Shown here in pieces: positions 34,263-41,685 of a stretch of DNA of 64,000 nucleotides. Source of the DNA: Deltaproteobacteria bacterium (GTDB lineage Bacteria > Myxococcota_A > Polyangia > Polyangiales > Polyangiaceae); assembly GCA_016218915.1 (NCBI GenBank), contig JACRCQ010000025.1, forward strand, positions 62,001 through 126,000. The letters run 5' to 3'. The notes below the pieces were generated by a model. That model ran no database searches, was not told the origin of the DNA, and saw only the letters and a list, made by a program, of their open reading frames with translations. Both the position numbers and the translations under genes were made by a program. How positions within the stretch are numbered: the stretch's first letter is position 1; each line of letters opens with the position of its first letter.

Positions 34263-35129
34263 ATGACAGGTGGTCAGCTGTTGTTGTACAGGTTCGGGTT
34301 TGCGGCGATCGCGACGCTTGCGCTGCTCTTGGTCCACGAGCTGGCGCATCGGTGGATGAGCGCGAAGCGGACGCACCCCCATCCCCCGATCGGACGCCCC
34401 GCAGAGGCGATCCTGTACCTGGGGCAGATGGTCGGCATCTTCATCGTGTCGGGCAACCTGGTCGCTGGCGTCGTCAAAGGTGAAAGCGTCCGATCCGATG
34501 CGATGTGGTTCGCGATCTTCGGCGCGGTTGCGGCGGTTCTGCTCGTAGGGACCGGAGAGCTCGGCGTCAGGCTCCTGCTGCGCTCGAAGCTGACGGCTGA
34601 GGTGCAGAGGGGCAATGTCGCGGCTGGAGTCGCAGCGTCGGGGCACTACGTTGCCACGGCCTTGATCGTGGGAGCCGCTGTGGGCGGCGAGGGCCTGAGC
34701 ATGATCGGCGTCTCGCTCACCTTCTTCGTGCTCGCGATCGTCACGCTGCAGGTCTTCGTGGTCCTGTTCCGGACCCTGACCTCCTACGACGACAGCGAGG
34801 AGATCCTGGCCGAGAATCTGGCAGCCGCCATCAGCTACGCCGGAGTGACGATCGGAATGGGGATCATCATCGGACAAGCGGTGGAAGGGACCTTCACGGG
34901 ATGGGTGCCTTCGCTCAAGGGTTACGCCAAGGCGCTCGTGTACTGCGGCACTCTGTACTTCGTCCGGCAGCTGCTCGTCCAGACCCTCATCGTCCGAGGG
35001 CCCTTGCGGTTGCGCGGCGGCAAGCTCGACGATCTGGTCGGTCGCAAGAGCGACGTGGGCGTGGCGGCGATCGAAGCCGGCGCATACATCGGTGCTGCCA
35101 TCCTGCTGGGGCATGTCCGTGACTTCTGA
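34263..35129 (+). CDS. DUF350 membrane protein (YjfL-like, duplicated)
   Basis: A 288-aa integral membrane protein with about eight hydrophobic helices. Two DUF350-like halves are visible. The second contains LAENLAAAISYAGVTIGMGI and a GQAVEGTF loop, typical of the family; the first contains GNVAAGVAASGHYVATALIV. In enterobacteria a DUF350 protein (YjfL) is encoded beside a glutathionylspermidine-synthase-like ATP-grasp enzyme (YjfC), the same pairing as here. The gene overlaps the ATP-grasp gene by 17 bp, so translation is probably coupled. Biochemical function is unknown; a membrane-stress role is a reasonable guess. Confidence 0.88.
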   Translation: MTGGQLLLYRFGFAAIATLALLLVHELAHRWMSAKRTHPHPPIGRPAEAILYLGQMVGIFIVSGNLVAGVVKGESVRSDAMWFAIFGAVAAVLLVGTGELGVRLLLRSKLTAEVQRGNVAAGVAASGHYVATALIVGAAVGGEGLSMIGVSLTFFVLAIVTLQVFVVLFRTLTSYDDSEEILAENLAAAISYAGVTIGMGIIIGQAVEGTFTGWVPSLKGYAKALVYCGTLYFVRQLLVQTLIVRGPLRLRGGKLDDLVGRKSDVGVAAIEAGAYIGAAILLGHVRDF

Positions 35130-36375
35130 GAACACCTCGAGCTACAACGAATTCGCTGAGCGGCTTGTCCAGGGCGGTGTGCTGCTCGACCCGTGGTACG
35201 AAGGGGAGCCTCGCTTCCAGGGGGAGCCTGTGTACCTCGAGCAGGGCACGGCCAGGGAGCTGTGCACGGCGGCGGAGGAGGTGGCAGGCGTCTACAACGA
35301 GCTGTGCGAGATCTGCGCAGGCCAGCCGGAGCTGATCGACGAGTTCTTCGGGCTGACGCCCTTTCAGAAGCTGATGTGGGCGAGCTCGACCCCTGCCTGG
35401 CACGGGATTGCACGAGCGGACTTCTTCGAGACGCCCGAGGGATTGCGGGTGTGTGAGCTGAACTGCGATACGCCCACGGGCGAAGCCGAAGCGGTTCTGA
35501 CCAATGCACTGGTAGCGGGGAGTGCAGAGGGGGTGGAGGATCCGAACGCGACTCTCGAGCAGCGTTTCTGCGAGATGGTGGACATGCTCGCAGGCGCGAC
35601 GCTCGAGCCTGGGTTCGAGCGCACCGTGGGGCTGGTCTACCCAACGGAGCTGACCGAGGATCTCCCCTTGATCAGGCTCTACCAGCAATGGCTCTCGGCG
35701 CGCGGATGGCGCGTCGTGCTCGGCTCTCCCTACAATCTCAAGCTGGCCAAGGACGGTCGCGCCATGCTCTTCGATGAGCCCTGCAGCGCAATCGTGCGCC
35801 ACTACAAGACGGACTGGTGGGGCGAGCGGGAATCGCCCTGGTTGGACGAAGCTCCCTACGCCGACCAGCAGCCCCTGGACCGTCAGCTTGCGGTGTTGAT
35901 CGAAGCCACCATCGAGAACCGCACGGTGGTCATCAACCCCCTCGGTTCGGTGCTGCCGCAGAACAAGAAGGCCATGGCCTTCATGTGGGAGAACAAGCAC
36001 CTGTTCAGCGAGGCGTCCCAGAGAATCATCGAGCAGCGTGTGCCTGTCACCGCGCGGCTGGAGGCGGTTCACAAGGAGCAGCTTTCGGCGCAGCGCGAGG
36101 ATTGGGTGCTGAAGTCGGACTACGGTGCCGAGGGCAACGAGGTCATCGTTGGACGGCTGGAATCCCAGGAGCTCTGGGACGAGAGTCTCGCGCAGGCTGC
36201 GCCGGGTCGCTGGATCGTGCAGAAGTACTTCCACGCGATCCCGAACGACAAGGGGGAGACGACCAACCTGGGAGTCTATGTCGTGGGCGGGCAGGCGAGC
36301 GGGCTGTACGCGCGAGTCTCGCGCGGTCCAACCAACGAGTACGCAAGGAGTGCGCCGACCCTGGTGCTGCGGTAG
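35113..36375 (+). CDS. Glutathionylspermidine-synthase-like ATP-grasp ligase
   Basis: A 420-aa cytoplasmic enzyme of the YgiC/YjfC family (C-terminal synthetase half of glutathionylspermidine synthase, lacking the amidase domain). Signatures: the family block LRVCELNCDTPTGEAEAVL (about 112-130), TDWWGE, VINPLGSVLPQNKKAMAFMW, then KSDYGAEGNEVIVGR and RWIVQKYFHAIP (ATP and metal binding). The chemistry expected is ATP-dependent amide bond formation between a carboxylate and an amine; the substrates are not known for this subfamily. The start at 35113 is the last Met before homology and overlaps the DUF350 gene. Confidence 0.9.
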   Translation: MSVTSENTSSYNEFAERLVQGGVLLDPWYEGEPRFQGEPVYLEQGTARELCTAAEEVAGVYNELCEICAGQPELIDEFFGLTPFQKLMWASSTPAWHGIARADFFETPEGLRVCELNCDTPTGEAEAVLTNALVAGSAEGVEDPNATLEQRFCEMVDMLAGATLEPGFERTVGLVYPTELTEDLPLIRLYQQWLSARGWRVVLGSPYNLKLAKDGRAMLFDEPCSAIVRHYKTDWWGERESPWLDEAPYADQQPLDRQLAVLIEATIENRTVVINPLGSVLPQNKKAMAFMWENKHLFSEASQRIIEQRVPVTARLEAVHKEQLSAQREDWVLKSDYGAEGNEVIVGRLESQELWDESLAQAAPGRWIVQKYFHAIPNDKGETTNLGVYVVGGQASGLYARVSRGPTNEYARSAPTLVLR

Positions 36376-36381
36376 GTAGCC

Positions 36382-37755
36382 ATGACGACCCCTTATGGGC
36401 CTCCCTTTCGACGTGATCAGTTCTTCCGCTCCGAAGCGCTGGCCGGCGCACGCTGGTGGCAGGACCAGCTACGTGCCAAGTCGAATCCCGTATCGCGACG
36501 TGCCCTGCTGCTGACCGTGGCCCTGGGCGCAGGGATCGTCGCGGTCGGAGGGGTGGGTGTGGCAATCGCCGCTGCGACTTCTGACGACGAGGAGGTCAAG
36601 AAGGAAGACTCCCTCACAGCGCAGAAGGCCCATGGCTGGGACTTCGGCTCGGAGCTGGAGCCCCTGCCCTTCGACCCGTCGACCAGTGGTTCGTTCGACC
36701 CGTCCGTGTGCTCGACGCTGGCGACCGATCTGGCACCGACGCAGCCGCGCCTGCAGCCCTACTACGTACCCACGCTCTTCCAGTCCTTGAGCGCAAAGCC
36801 CACGGGCGAGCTCCCTCCTGGCGCCCCGCGCGCCCTGCCCAGCGTCATGCGCCCTGTGCAAACGCCGGAGATGACCGTGGCCTACGAGCGTGGACGGGCG
36901 CTGGCGTCGCTGATGGCCGCGGCCCCGGCCGGCCGGGCCTTGCTCGTCGATCTGCCGGGCCCGGAGGCCGTCGCATTTGCCGCAGGTCTCGCTGAACGAC
37001 TCGAGCCGGTCTTCCTGTTCGACAATTGGCCTCACCCGAGAGGTGTCGTTGCCTCCCACGTCACCCTGGCCGCGGCCGTGAGCTATCTTCCTCGCTTCCG
37101 GGAAGCGGCAAGCACCCGCTCTCCCCAGGCCCCGCCGGTCTTCGTCCTGGACCGCAATCGCCTCAATCCTTATACCGACGACAGCGAGAAGTTCGACAAT
37201 CGATGTCTGGCGCGGACTCCACCGGTGTCAGGGCTCAAGGCGCTCGGGATCTCGCAGCTTCTGTACGTGTCGTCCAAAGCGGAGACGCAGGAAGGCGACG
37301 ATGTGATCGCGGACCTGGTGGCCTACAGCAACGCAGGCGTGGACGTGAAGACGGTTGCGGCGACGGACTTCCGCGCGGAAGACGCATTGCCGACGCCGGA
37401 TCCGGTGGCGCCAGGTGCCCGGGATGCGGGGGCGCCGATCGCAAAGGGCGGGGCGGTGCACGCCGGTCCGTACTATTACGGCGGATATGGTCACACGCAC
37501 CTTGCGTTCATCCATGCCTACGGCTGGGGAACGCCCGCTGCGCCGTTCCGTACGCCCACGAACGTCTCGCGCGGGTTCGCCTACCGTCCCGTGCCGCGCG
37601 CCACGATCTTCTCGCCCTCCGCCGGAGCGACCAAGTCCAAGCCCGCCGGGTTCGGGCAAGTCAGCACGGTGGTGAACCGCTCTACCGGGCGGGTGGTGGG
37701 CGTCCAGTTCGGACGCAGTGGTTCCTATGGACGCGGCTCCTCGTGGGGTGGATGA
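36382..37755 (+). CDS. Membrane-anchored protein of unknown function
   Basis: A 457-aa protein with a basic N-terminus (FRRDQFFRSEALAGARWW) and one transmembrane helix at about 53-75 (LLTVALGAGIVAVGGVGVAI), so most of the chain is outside the cytoplasm. Residues 120-320 contain YERGRALASLMAAAP and LVDLPGPEAVAFAAG blocks resembling a Rossmann-like domain. The C-terminal 100 residues are Gly/Ser/Tyr-rich (YYYGGYGHTHLAFIHAYGWG) with a terminal RSGSYGRGSSWGG. It may be the local equivalent of the DUF1190-type partners of YgiC-like ligases, but I do not see a firm match. It sits 6 bp after the ligase gene and overlaps the next gene. Confidence 0.65.
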   Translation: MTTPYGPPFRRDQFFRSEALAGARWWQDQLRAKSNPVSRRALLLTVALGAGIVAVGGVGVAIAAATSDDEEVKKEDSLTAQKAHGWDFGSELEPLPFDPSTSGSFDPSVCSTLATDLAPTQPRLQPYYVPTLFQSLSAKPTGELPPGAPRALPSVMRPVQTPEMTVAYERGRALASLMAAAPAGRALLVDLPGPEAVAFAAGLAERLEPVFLFDNWPHPRGVVASHVTLAAAVSYLPRFREAASTRSPQAPPVFVLDRNRLNPYTDDSEKFDNRCLARTPPVSGLKALGISQLLYVSSKAETQEGDDVIADLVAYSNAGVDVKTVAATDFRAEDALPTPDPVAPGARDAGAPIAKGGAVHAGPYYYGGYGHTHLAFIHAYGWGTPAAPFRTPTNVSRGFAYRPVPRATIFSPSAGATKSKPAGFGQVSTVVNRSTGRVVGVQFGRSGSYGRGSSWGG

Positions 37756-38336
37756 CAGCCATGCCGAACAGCCTTTTTGCCATCCAGGTGTTCGTGCGGA
37801 TCCAGCAGGGGATCACCCTGCGCTCCGACTTGCACAGCGTGCTCAGCCGGGCGCCGGAAGCGGCGACCTACGCGCAGAAGCGGGAGTTCTACCAGGCGCT
37901 GGTCAACGTGCTGGTGCCGTGGACCGAGCACTTCGAGCTTGGCAACTGGGACTTCACCGACGACGCGAGCGAGGCGGAGCGAGAGTACGAGAGCTGGTGC
38001 CAGGGGACGCTGGACGATGCACAGCAGTCGCCGCCCACGCCATTCTCCACCGGCTACCGGGACCCGTCGGAGGCGTACTACATGTTCGTGACGATGGTGT
38101 TCCTGCTGCAGACGGGAAGCAACGACGCGAACCTGATGGCACACTACTGCAATGTTCCCGAATTCCACTTGTGGAACAAGCAGACGTTCGCGCGGCTGCT
38201 CCGGGCGATTCCCATGATGAACTTCGTGCACGTGGTGAGCGATGCTGTGTACCTGTGCCCCGGCGACGACATGCGCGGCGTGAGCACCTCCGAGCTTCGA
38301 TCGGAGACGTACAGCTACCTGCGCCAGCTCCGGTAG
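37752..38336 (+). CDS. Unrecognised cytoplasmic protein, 194 aa
   Basis: The ATG overlaps the stop of the previous gene as ATGA, a classic translational-coupling arrangement. The product is compact and helical, with NSLFAIQVFVRIQQGITLRS, PWTEHFELGNWDFTDDASE, MFVTMVFLLQTGSNDANL and MMNFVHVVSDAVYLCPGD as likely conserved segments. It has no signal peptide, transmembrane helix or known motif. Being the last gene of the plus-strand cassette, it converges on the paralogous oxygenase gene with 2 bp between stops. An alternative start at 37761 would remove three residues. Confidence 0.65.
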   Translation: MTAMPNSLFAIQVFVRIQQGITLRSDLHSVLSRAPEAATYAQKREFYQALVNVLVPWTEHFELGNWDFTDDASEAEREYESWCQGTLDDAQQSPPTPFSTGYRDPSEAYYMFVTMVFLLQTGSNDANLMAHYCNVPEFHLWNKQTFARLLRAIPMMNFVHVVSDAVYLCPGDDMRGVSTSELRSETYSYLRQLR

Positions 38337-38338
38337 CT

Positions 38339-39157
38339 TCAGCTGCACAGCTTGCGCCGGAGGCGGGCCACGAACTCCGGCTCGAATACGCCGTCGATCC
38401 GGATCGAGTAACGGAAGTACGGATCCGGCTCCACGCCATGCCAGTCCATGTCGTTGAACCAGTAGATCCGCGACGCCACGTCCACCCGCTCCTCCTGGTC
38501 GTCGTCCGTGAGATAGAATCGCTTGTTGCCCGCCGGGCAGATCGTCATGCAGTGCTCGACCTGCTCGATGCTCCCGGGAGCCGTGTCCTGGTGCAGCGGC
38601 GCGTGATCGTTGGCCTCCAGGCCGAAGATGAGACAACGTCCGATCTCGACGAAGGGCAGGGATCGCAGCAGGGCGACGGTCTTGGGGAAGATCCGCTCGG
38701 CCTCGACGGGGATGGACTTGCCTGCACCCTGGTTCTTGTCTTCCCAGCGCTGGTTCTCGACGAAGTGGTAGACGACCTTCCAGGGGAAGTACACGCCGTA
38801 ACGGTACTTCATGTAGAGGATCTGCCGCTCGTTGAGCGGGTGATCGGTCTCGTCGCCGAAGCTGTACTCTGCCCGGCGATCAGGATCGAACAGGCTGGGA
38901 TCGTCCGCGAGCGACACGAACGCCTCGAACTGCGCCCGGTCGAACTTCGAGATCGTCAGCATGTAGTCCGCGTAGGGGTCGTCCGCGACCGCAGGGGCGA
39001 CGACCTGCATCCACTTCAGGCTCCCGCCCGTGCACGAGACATCGACCTGCGTCAGGCCCAGGCAGATCTCTTCGTGGATCTCCTCGAATGGCACGGGAGC
39101 GAGGAACGGCTCCAGATCGATGTACGGGTATCCCCAGATGCCATGCAGCCTCGCCAT
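38339..39157 (-). CDS. Putative Fe(II) oxygenase, 272 aa (paralog 2)
   Basis: End-to-end homolog of the 33390-34208 product, of identical length. The ligand pattern is kept: PLHQDTAP (H189-x-D191), DWHGVEPDP (H240), YFRYSIRIDGVF (R249). Conserved shared blocks include HPLNERQILYMKYRYGVYFP, LEANDH and ICPAGNKRFYL. It lies on the opposite strand and closes the minus-strand gene run, 32 bp downstream of a 2OG-Fe(II) oxygenase gene. The two copies flank the DUF350/ATP-grasp genes in opposite orientations. Substrate unknown. Confidence 0.7.
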   Translation of the reverse strand: MARLHGIWGYPYIDLEPFLAPVPFEEIHEEICLGLTQVDVSCTGGSLKWMQVVAPAVADDPYADYMLTISKFDRAQFEAFVSLADDPSLFDPDRRAEYSFGDETDHPLNERQILYMKYRYGVYFPWKVVYHFVENQRWEDKNQGAGKSIPVEAERIFPKTVALLRSLPFVEIGRCLIFGLEANDHAPLHQDTAPGSIEQVEHCMTICPAGNKRFYLTDDDQEERVDVASRIYWFNDMDWHGVEPDPYFRYSIRIDGVFEPEFVARLRRKLCS

Positions 39158-39189
39158 GTGCGCCCTCGCGGTGCCTCTGCCCAACGGGC

Positions 39190-39933
39190 CTAGAACCACG
39201 CCTCCCACCGACCCGCAGCCCAGCCGAGGTGCAGACTCGCCGATATCCGGTCCTGATCGCCCTCGAAAGGTTGAATCTGGTGGAGCCGGTAGCTGTCGAA
39301 TACCAGAAGGTCGCCCACGGCATACTCCAGGGTAAGGCTGTCCTTGCCGTCGCCGCACTCCTCTGTGCCCTGCTTCGGGTCCCAGAGCGCGTCCCACAGG
39401 CGCAGCCCGCCGCCCCGCACAGGCGGTTGCAGCATGAGCACGAGGCTGAGCGCGGGCGAGCGGCTCGAGCGCTGGGCGGGGGTGAGCCCCTCGTGGTCGA
39501 AGTGCACCACGCCGCCGGCGTTCGAGACCTCCTTGCCCGCCGGGAACACGTGCACCGCCGCGCCGCACCAGCCCCGCCGAGGCTCGACCCTGCCGCGCAC
39601 CACCGCTGCGGCGAGCTCGATCATGCGCGACTGCAGGCCCGGCGCGTGTCGTTCGACATTCAGATCCGACTCTGCAGCGCAGCGGAAGTACTCTGCCGTT
39701 CGCCCTTGCTCGAGATGCGTGTACCAGGCTCGTCCCAGCGTGAACTGCTCGCCGTCGAAATCCTCCACCCAGCAGCCGCGCCCGTCCTGCACCCCTTTCA
39801 CGTACCGGGCGCAAGCACCCTCGTCCATCGCAGCCTCGATTCGCACCGCCGGGCAGGCTGCAAGCAAGGTCGTCACCGAGGCCTGCGTGGAATCCAGCAG
39901 CTGCGGCAGGCTCAGGACCTCGACATCGCGCAT
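39190..39933 (-). CDS. 2OG-Fe(II) oxygenase superfamily protein
   Basis: A 247-aa protein with a typical prolyl-hydroxylase-like core: VVHFDHEGL (H144-x-D146), a strand GGGLRLWDALWD, AVGDLLVFDSYRLHQIQPF (H218) and DRISASLHLGW (R229 for 2-oxoglutarate). N-terminal residues 1-90 are unassigned. The start at 39933 is the first Met of the homologous region. It is 43 bp downstream of the potassium-channel gene on the same strand, probably in one transcription unit with it. Confidence 0.82.
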   Translation of the reverse strand: MRDVEVLSLPQLLDSTQASVTTLLAACPAVRIEAAMDEGACARYVKGVQDGRGCWVEDFDGEQFTLGRAWYTHLEQGRTAEYFRCAAESDLNVERHAPGLQSRMIELAAAVVRGRVEPRRGWCGAAVHVFPAGKEVSNAGGVVHFDHEGLTPAQRSSRSPALSLVLMLQPPVRGGGLRLWDALWDPKQGTEECGDGKDSLTLEYAVGDLLVFDSYRLHQIQPFEGDQDRISASLHLGWAAGRWEAWF

Positions 39934-39976
39934 GAGACGGAGTCTAACGCAACAACGACCCGTGGCAAGGGGAGCT

Positions 39977-41017
39977 TCAGAGCCTGATTCGCCGGGCCCC
40001 GATCGTGATGATGGAGTCGCCAGCGTGCACCTCGAAGTCGTCTGCAACCCGCAGCAGCGTCTTCTTGTCCCGCCTCACCCCGATCGGTATGTGCTCCAGC
40101 TCGCGGCACCGCGCTGCGACCTCCGAGAAGCGGCTGGCCTTGTCGTACGGCGTCAAGAAGAGCTGCTCGCCCGTGAGATTCGACAGAAGCTCCTCGACGA
40201 CGTCCTGCGCACCGACATTGACCACCTCGCTTCCAAGGAAGTGCGCGTCGAATCTGGAGGTGCACACCACGCGGTCACAGCCTGCCTTGTGCAGCAGCTC
40301 CAGCGTCGATTCGTCGATGCACTCCACGACCGTCCTGGCTTTGTGCTCTCGCCCCTCGATCGCGAGCACGATGGCGACGTTCCGATCGTCCGTGTGCGGG
40401 TCACCCGGATTCTTCGACAGAATCACTGCGTGCGCTGCTTCGTCGACCGAGGCCCGCGACAGCGTATCGTCCCGCGTCGGATTCCCCCTGACGTAGTGGA
40501 CGTGCCGCTGCTCGAGCTCGGGTGGAAGCTCCTCGAGATCCTCGTCGACCAGGATGACGTCGATGTCGTGGCCGAGCGCATTGGCATGCCGAAGCTCGTC
40601 GATGACACGAAGCACCTTGGACAGATTCGGGAAGTTGATGACGATCAGGTGATTGTTGAGCTTCATACCGCCAAGCCCTCTGTGCGCCCTGGTCTTGGCT
40701 TCCACAAGGGCGCTCGCCGCCAGGGACAGCACGTAGCCGAGCAGCCCGATTCCAAAGAGCATGATGGGAACCGCCACAAGGAACCGTCCGCCCGCCGACG
40801 TCGGAAAGAAGTCGCCATAGCCGATCGTCGTGATCGTCACCAGCGCCCACCAGAACGCGTCGGTCCACCCCAGCTCCGGCTTCGCAGCCAGCTCGAAGTA
40901 CAGGAACCCGCTCGCTCCGTAGCAGAGCACCGCAACGAGCAGCGCAACGACACGCAGGTGCGACGGAGGATTGCGCAGCCAGCGCCTGAGGAAGCGGGGG
41001 AACAGCAACGGTATCAT
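39977..41017 (-). CDS. Ion-transport-2/TrkA-N potassium channel
   Basis: A 346-aa membrane protein. TM1 is at about 22-42, a pore loop with the K+ selectivity filter TITTIGYGDFF (64-69) and TM2 at about 77-105. A cytoplasmic RCK/TrkA-N-like domain follows (KLNNHLIVINFPNLSKVLRV ... DVILVDEDLEEL), lacking the canonical GxGxxG, so NAD binding is doubtful. TrkA-C-like residues continue to the end. The start at 41017 overlaps the stop of the nuclease-fold gene (ATGA), showing coupling. Potassium channels of this type are reported near DUF350/ATP-grasp/PspA-linked envelope-stress loci. Confidence 0.9.
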   Translation of the reverse strand: MIPLLFPRFLRRWLRNPPSHLRVVALLVAVLCYGASGFLYFELAAKPELGWTDAFWWALVTITTIGYGDFFPTSAGGRFLVAVPIMLFGIGLLGYVLSLAASALVEAKTRAHRGLGGMKLNNHLIVINFPNLSKVLRVIDELRHANALGHDIDVILVDEDLEELPPELEQRHVHYVRGNPTRDDTLSRASVDEAAHAVILSKNPGDPHTDDRNVAIVLAIEGREHKARTVVECIDESTLELLHKAGCDRVVCTSRFDAHFLGSEVVNVGAQDVVEELLSNLTGEQLFLTPYDKASRFSEVAARCRELEHIPIGVRRDKKTLLRVADDFEVHAGDSIITIGARRIRL

Positions 41018-41592
41018 GGCGCCTCCGCGCGCCACTCGCGCACCAGCAGGTCGGCCCGTCCCGCAACCGACGGCTCGGACCACAGCCCCCGCCGCTCCCC
41101 GCGCGCCGACTGCTGCTCCTGCAGGTACAGGTCCATGGCCTGGAACGGGTAGACCGTGTACACGAGGGCCAGGCCACGACGCACCAGCTCCAGTCCCAGA
41201 TCCTCTTCGTCCACGTAGAGCGTCGCCAGCGCGCGCCCGTACTTGTCCTTGGGGGTCGAGTGGAGAACGACCCGCAACAGCTTGCCCGAAGCCTTGCGCT
41301 CGATGGCCGTGACCGCTTCACGCCCGAAGCGGTCGCTCGGATCCTTGCCTTGCCCGGACGCGAAGGCCTTGATGCCCAATAGGCGAACGGAGACGGTATC
41401 GCCGGAATCGAGCCGCACGAGCACCGTGTCCCCATCCACGACGCTCGCAAGAGACACGATCGCGCCGTTGGTGAGCGCTGGGCCTGCCTGCGTGATCTGC
41501 TGCCGCTGCCTTCGGACCCCCAGCGCGAACCAACCCGAAGCGCTCAACAGCACGAACACCACGACCCAGAACAAGGACACGCGTCGCAACAA
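41014..41592 (-). CDS. Membrane-anchored staphylococcal-nuclease-fold protein
   Basis: A 192-aa protein with an N-terminal transmembrane helix (FWVVVFVLLSASGWFAL) and an SNase-like OB fold: SVVDGDTVLVRL, VSVRLLGIKA, DKYGRALATLYV, ELVRRGLALVY. The catalytic Arg of DKYGRA is present, but the usual DxPE after GI is replaced by KAFASG, so the general-base Glu seems missing. It may bind nucleic acid or act differently. It lies 93 bp downstream of the XPB-type helicase gene and overlaps the channel gene. Confidence 0.82.
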   Translation of the reverse strand: MLRRVSLFWVVVFVLLSASGWFALGVRRQRQQITQAGPALTNGAIVSLASVVDGDTVLVRLDSGDTVSVRLLGIKAFASGQGKDPSDRFGREAVTAIERKASGKLLRVVLHSTPKDKYGRALATLYVDEEDLGLELVRRGLALVYTVYPFQAMDLYLQEQQSARGERRGLWSEPSVAGRADLLVREWRAEAP

Positions 41593-41685
41593 CGGAGCGT
41601 AGATTACTGGGGAATCCCGAGGATTGCCAGGGGTTCTCGCGGGCGGTGGGCGATCACGAGGCTGGCAACGACGAGGCTCCCGGAT

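Noticed and set aside
39344-41152. 602-codon plus-strand frame opposite the oxygenase and channel genes
   Set aside because: Antisense to a channel with a clear TIGYGD filter and to a 2OG oxygenase; composition is Ser/Arg/Pro shadow-like.
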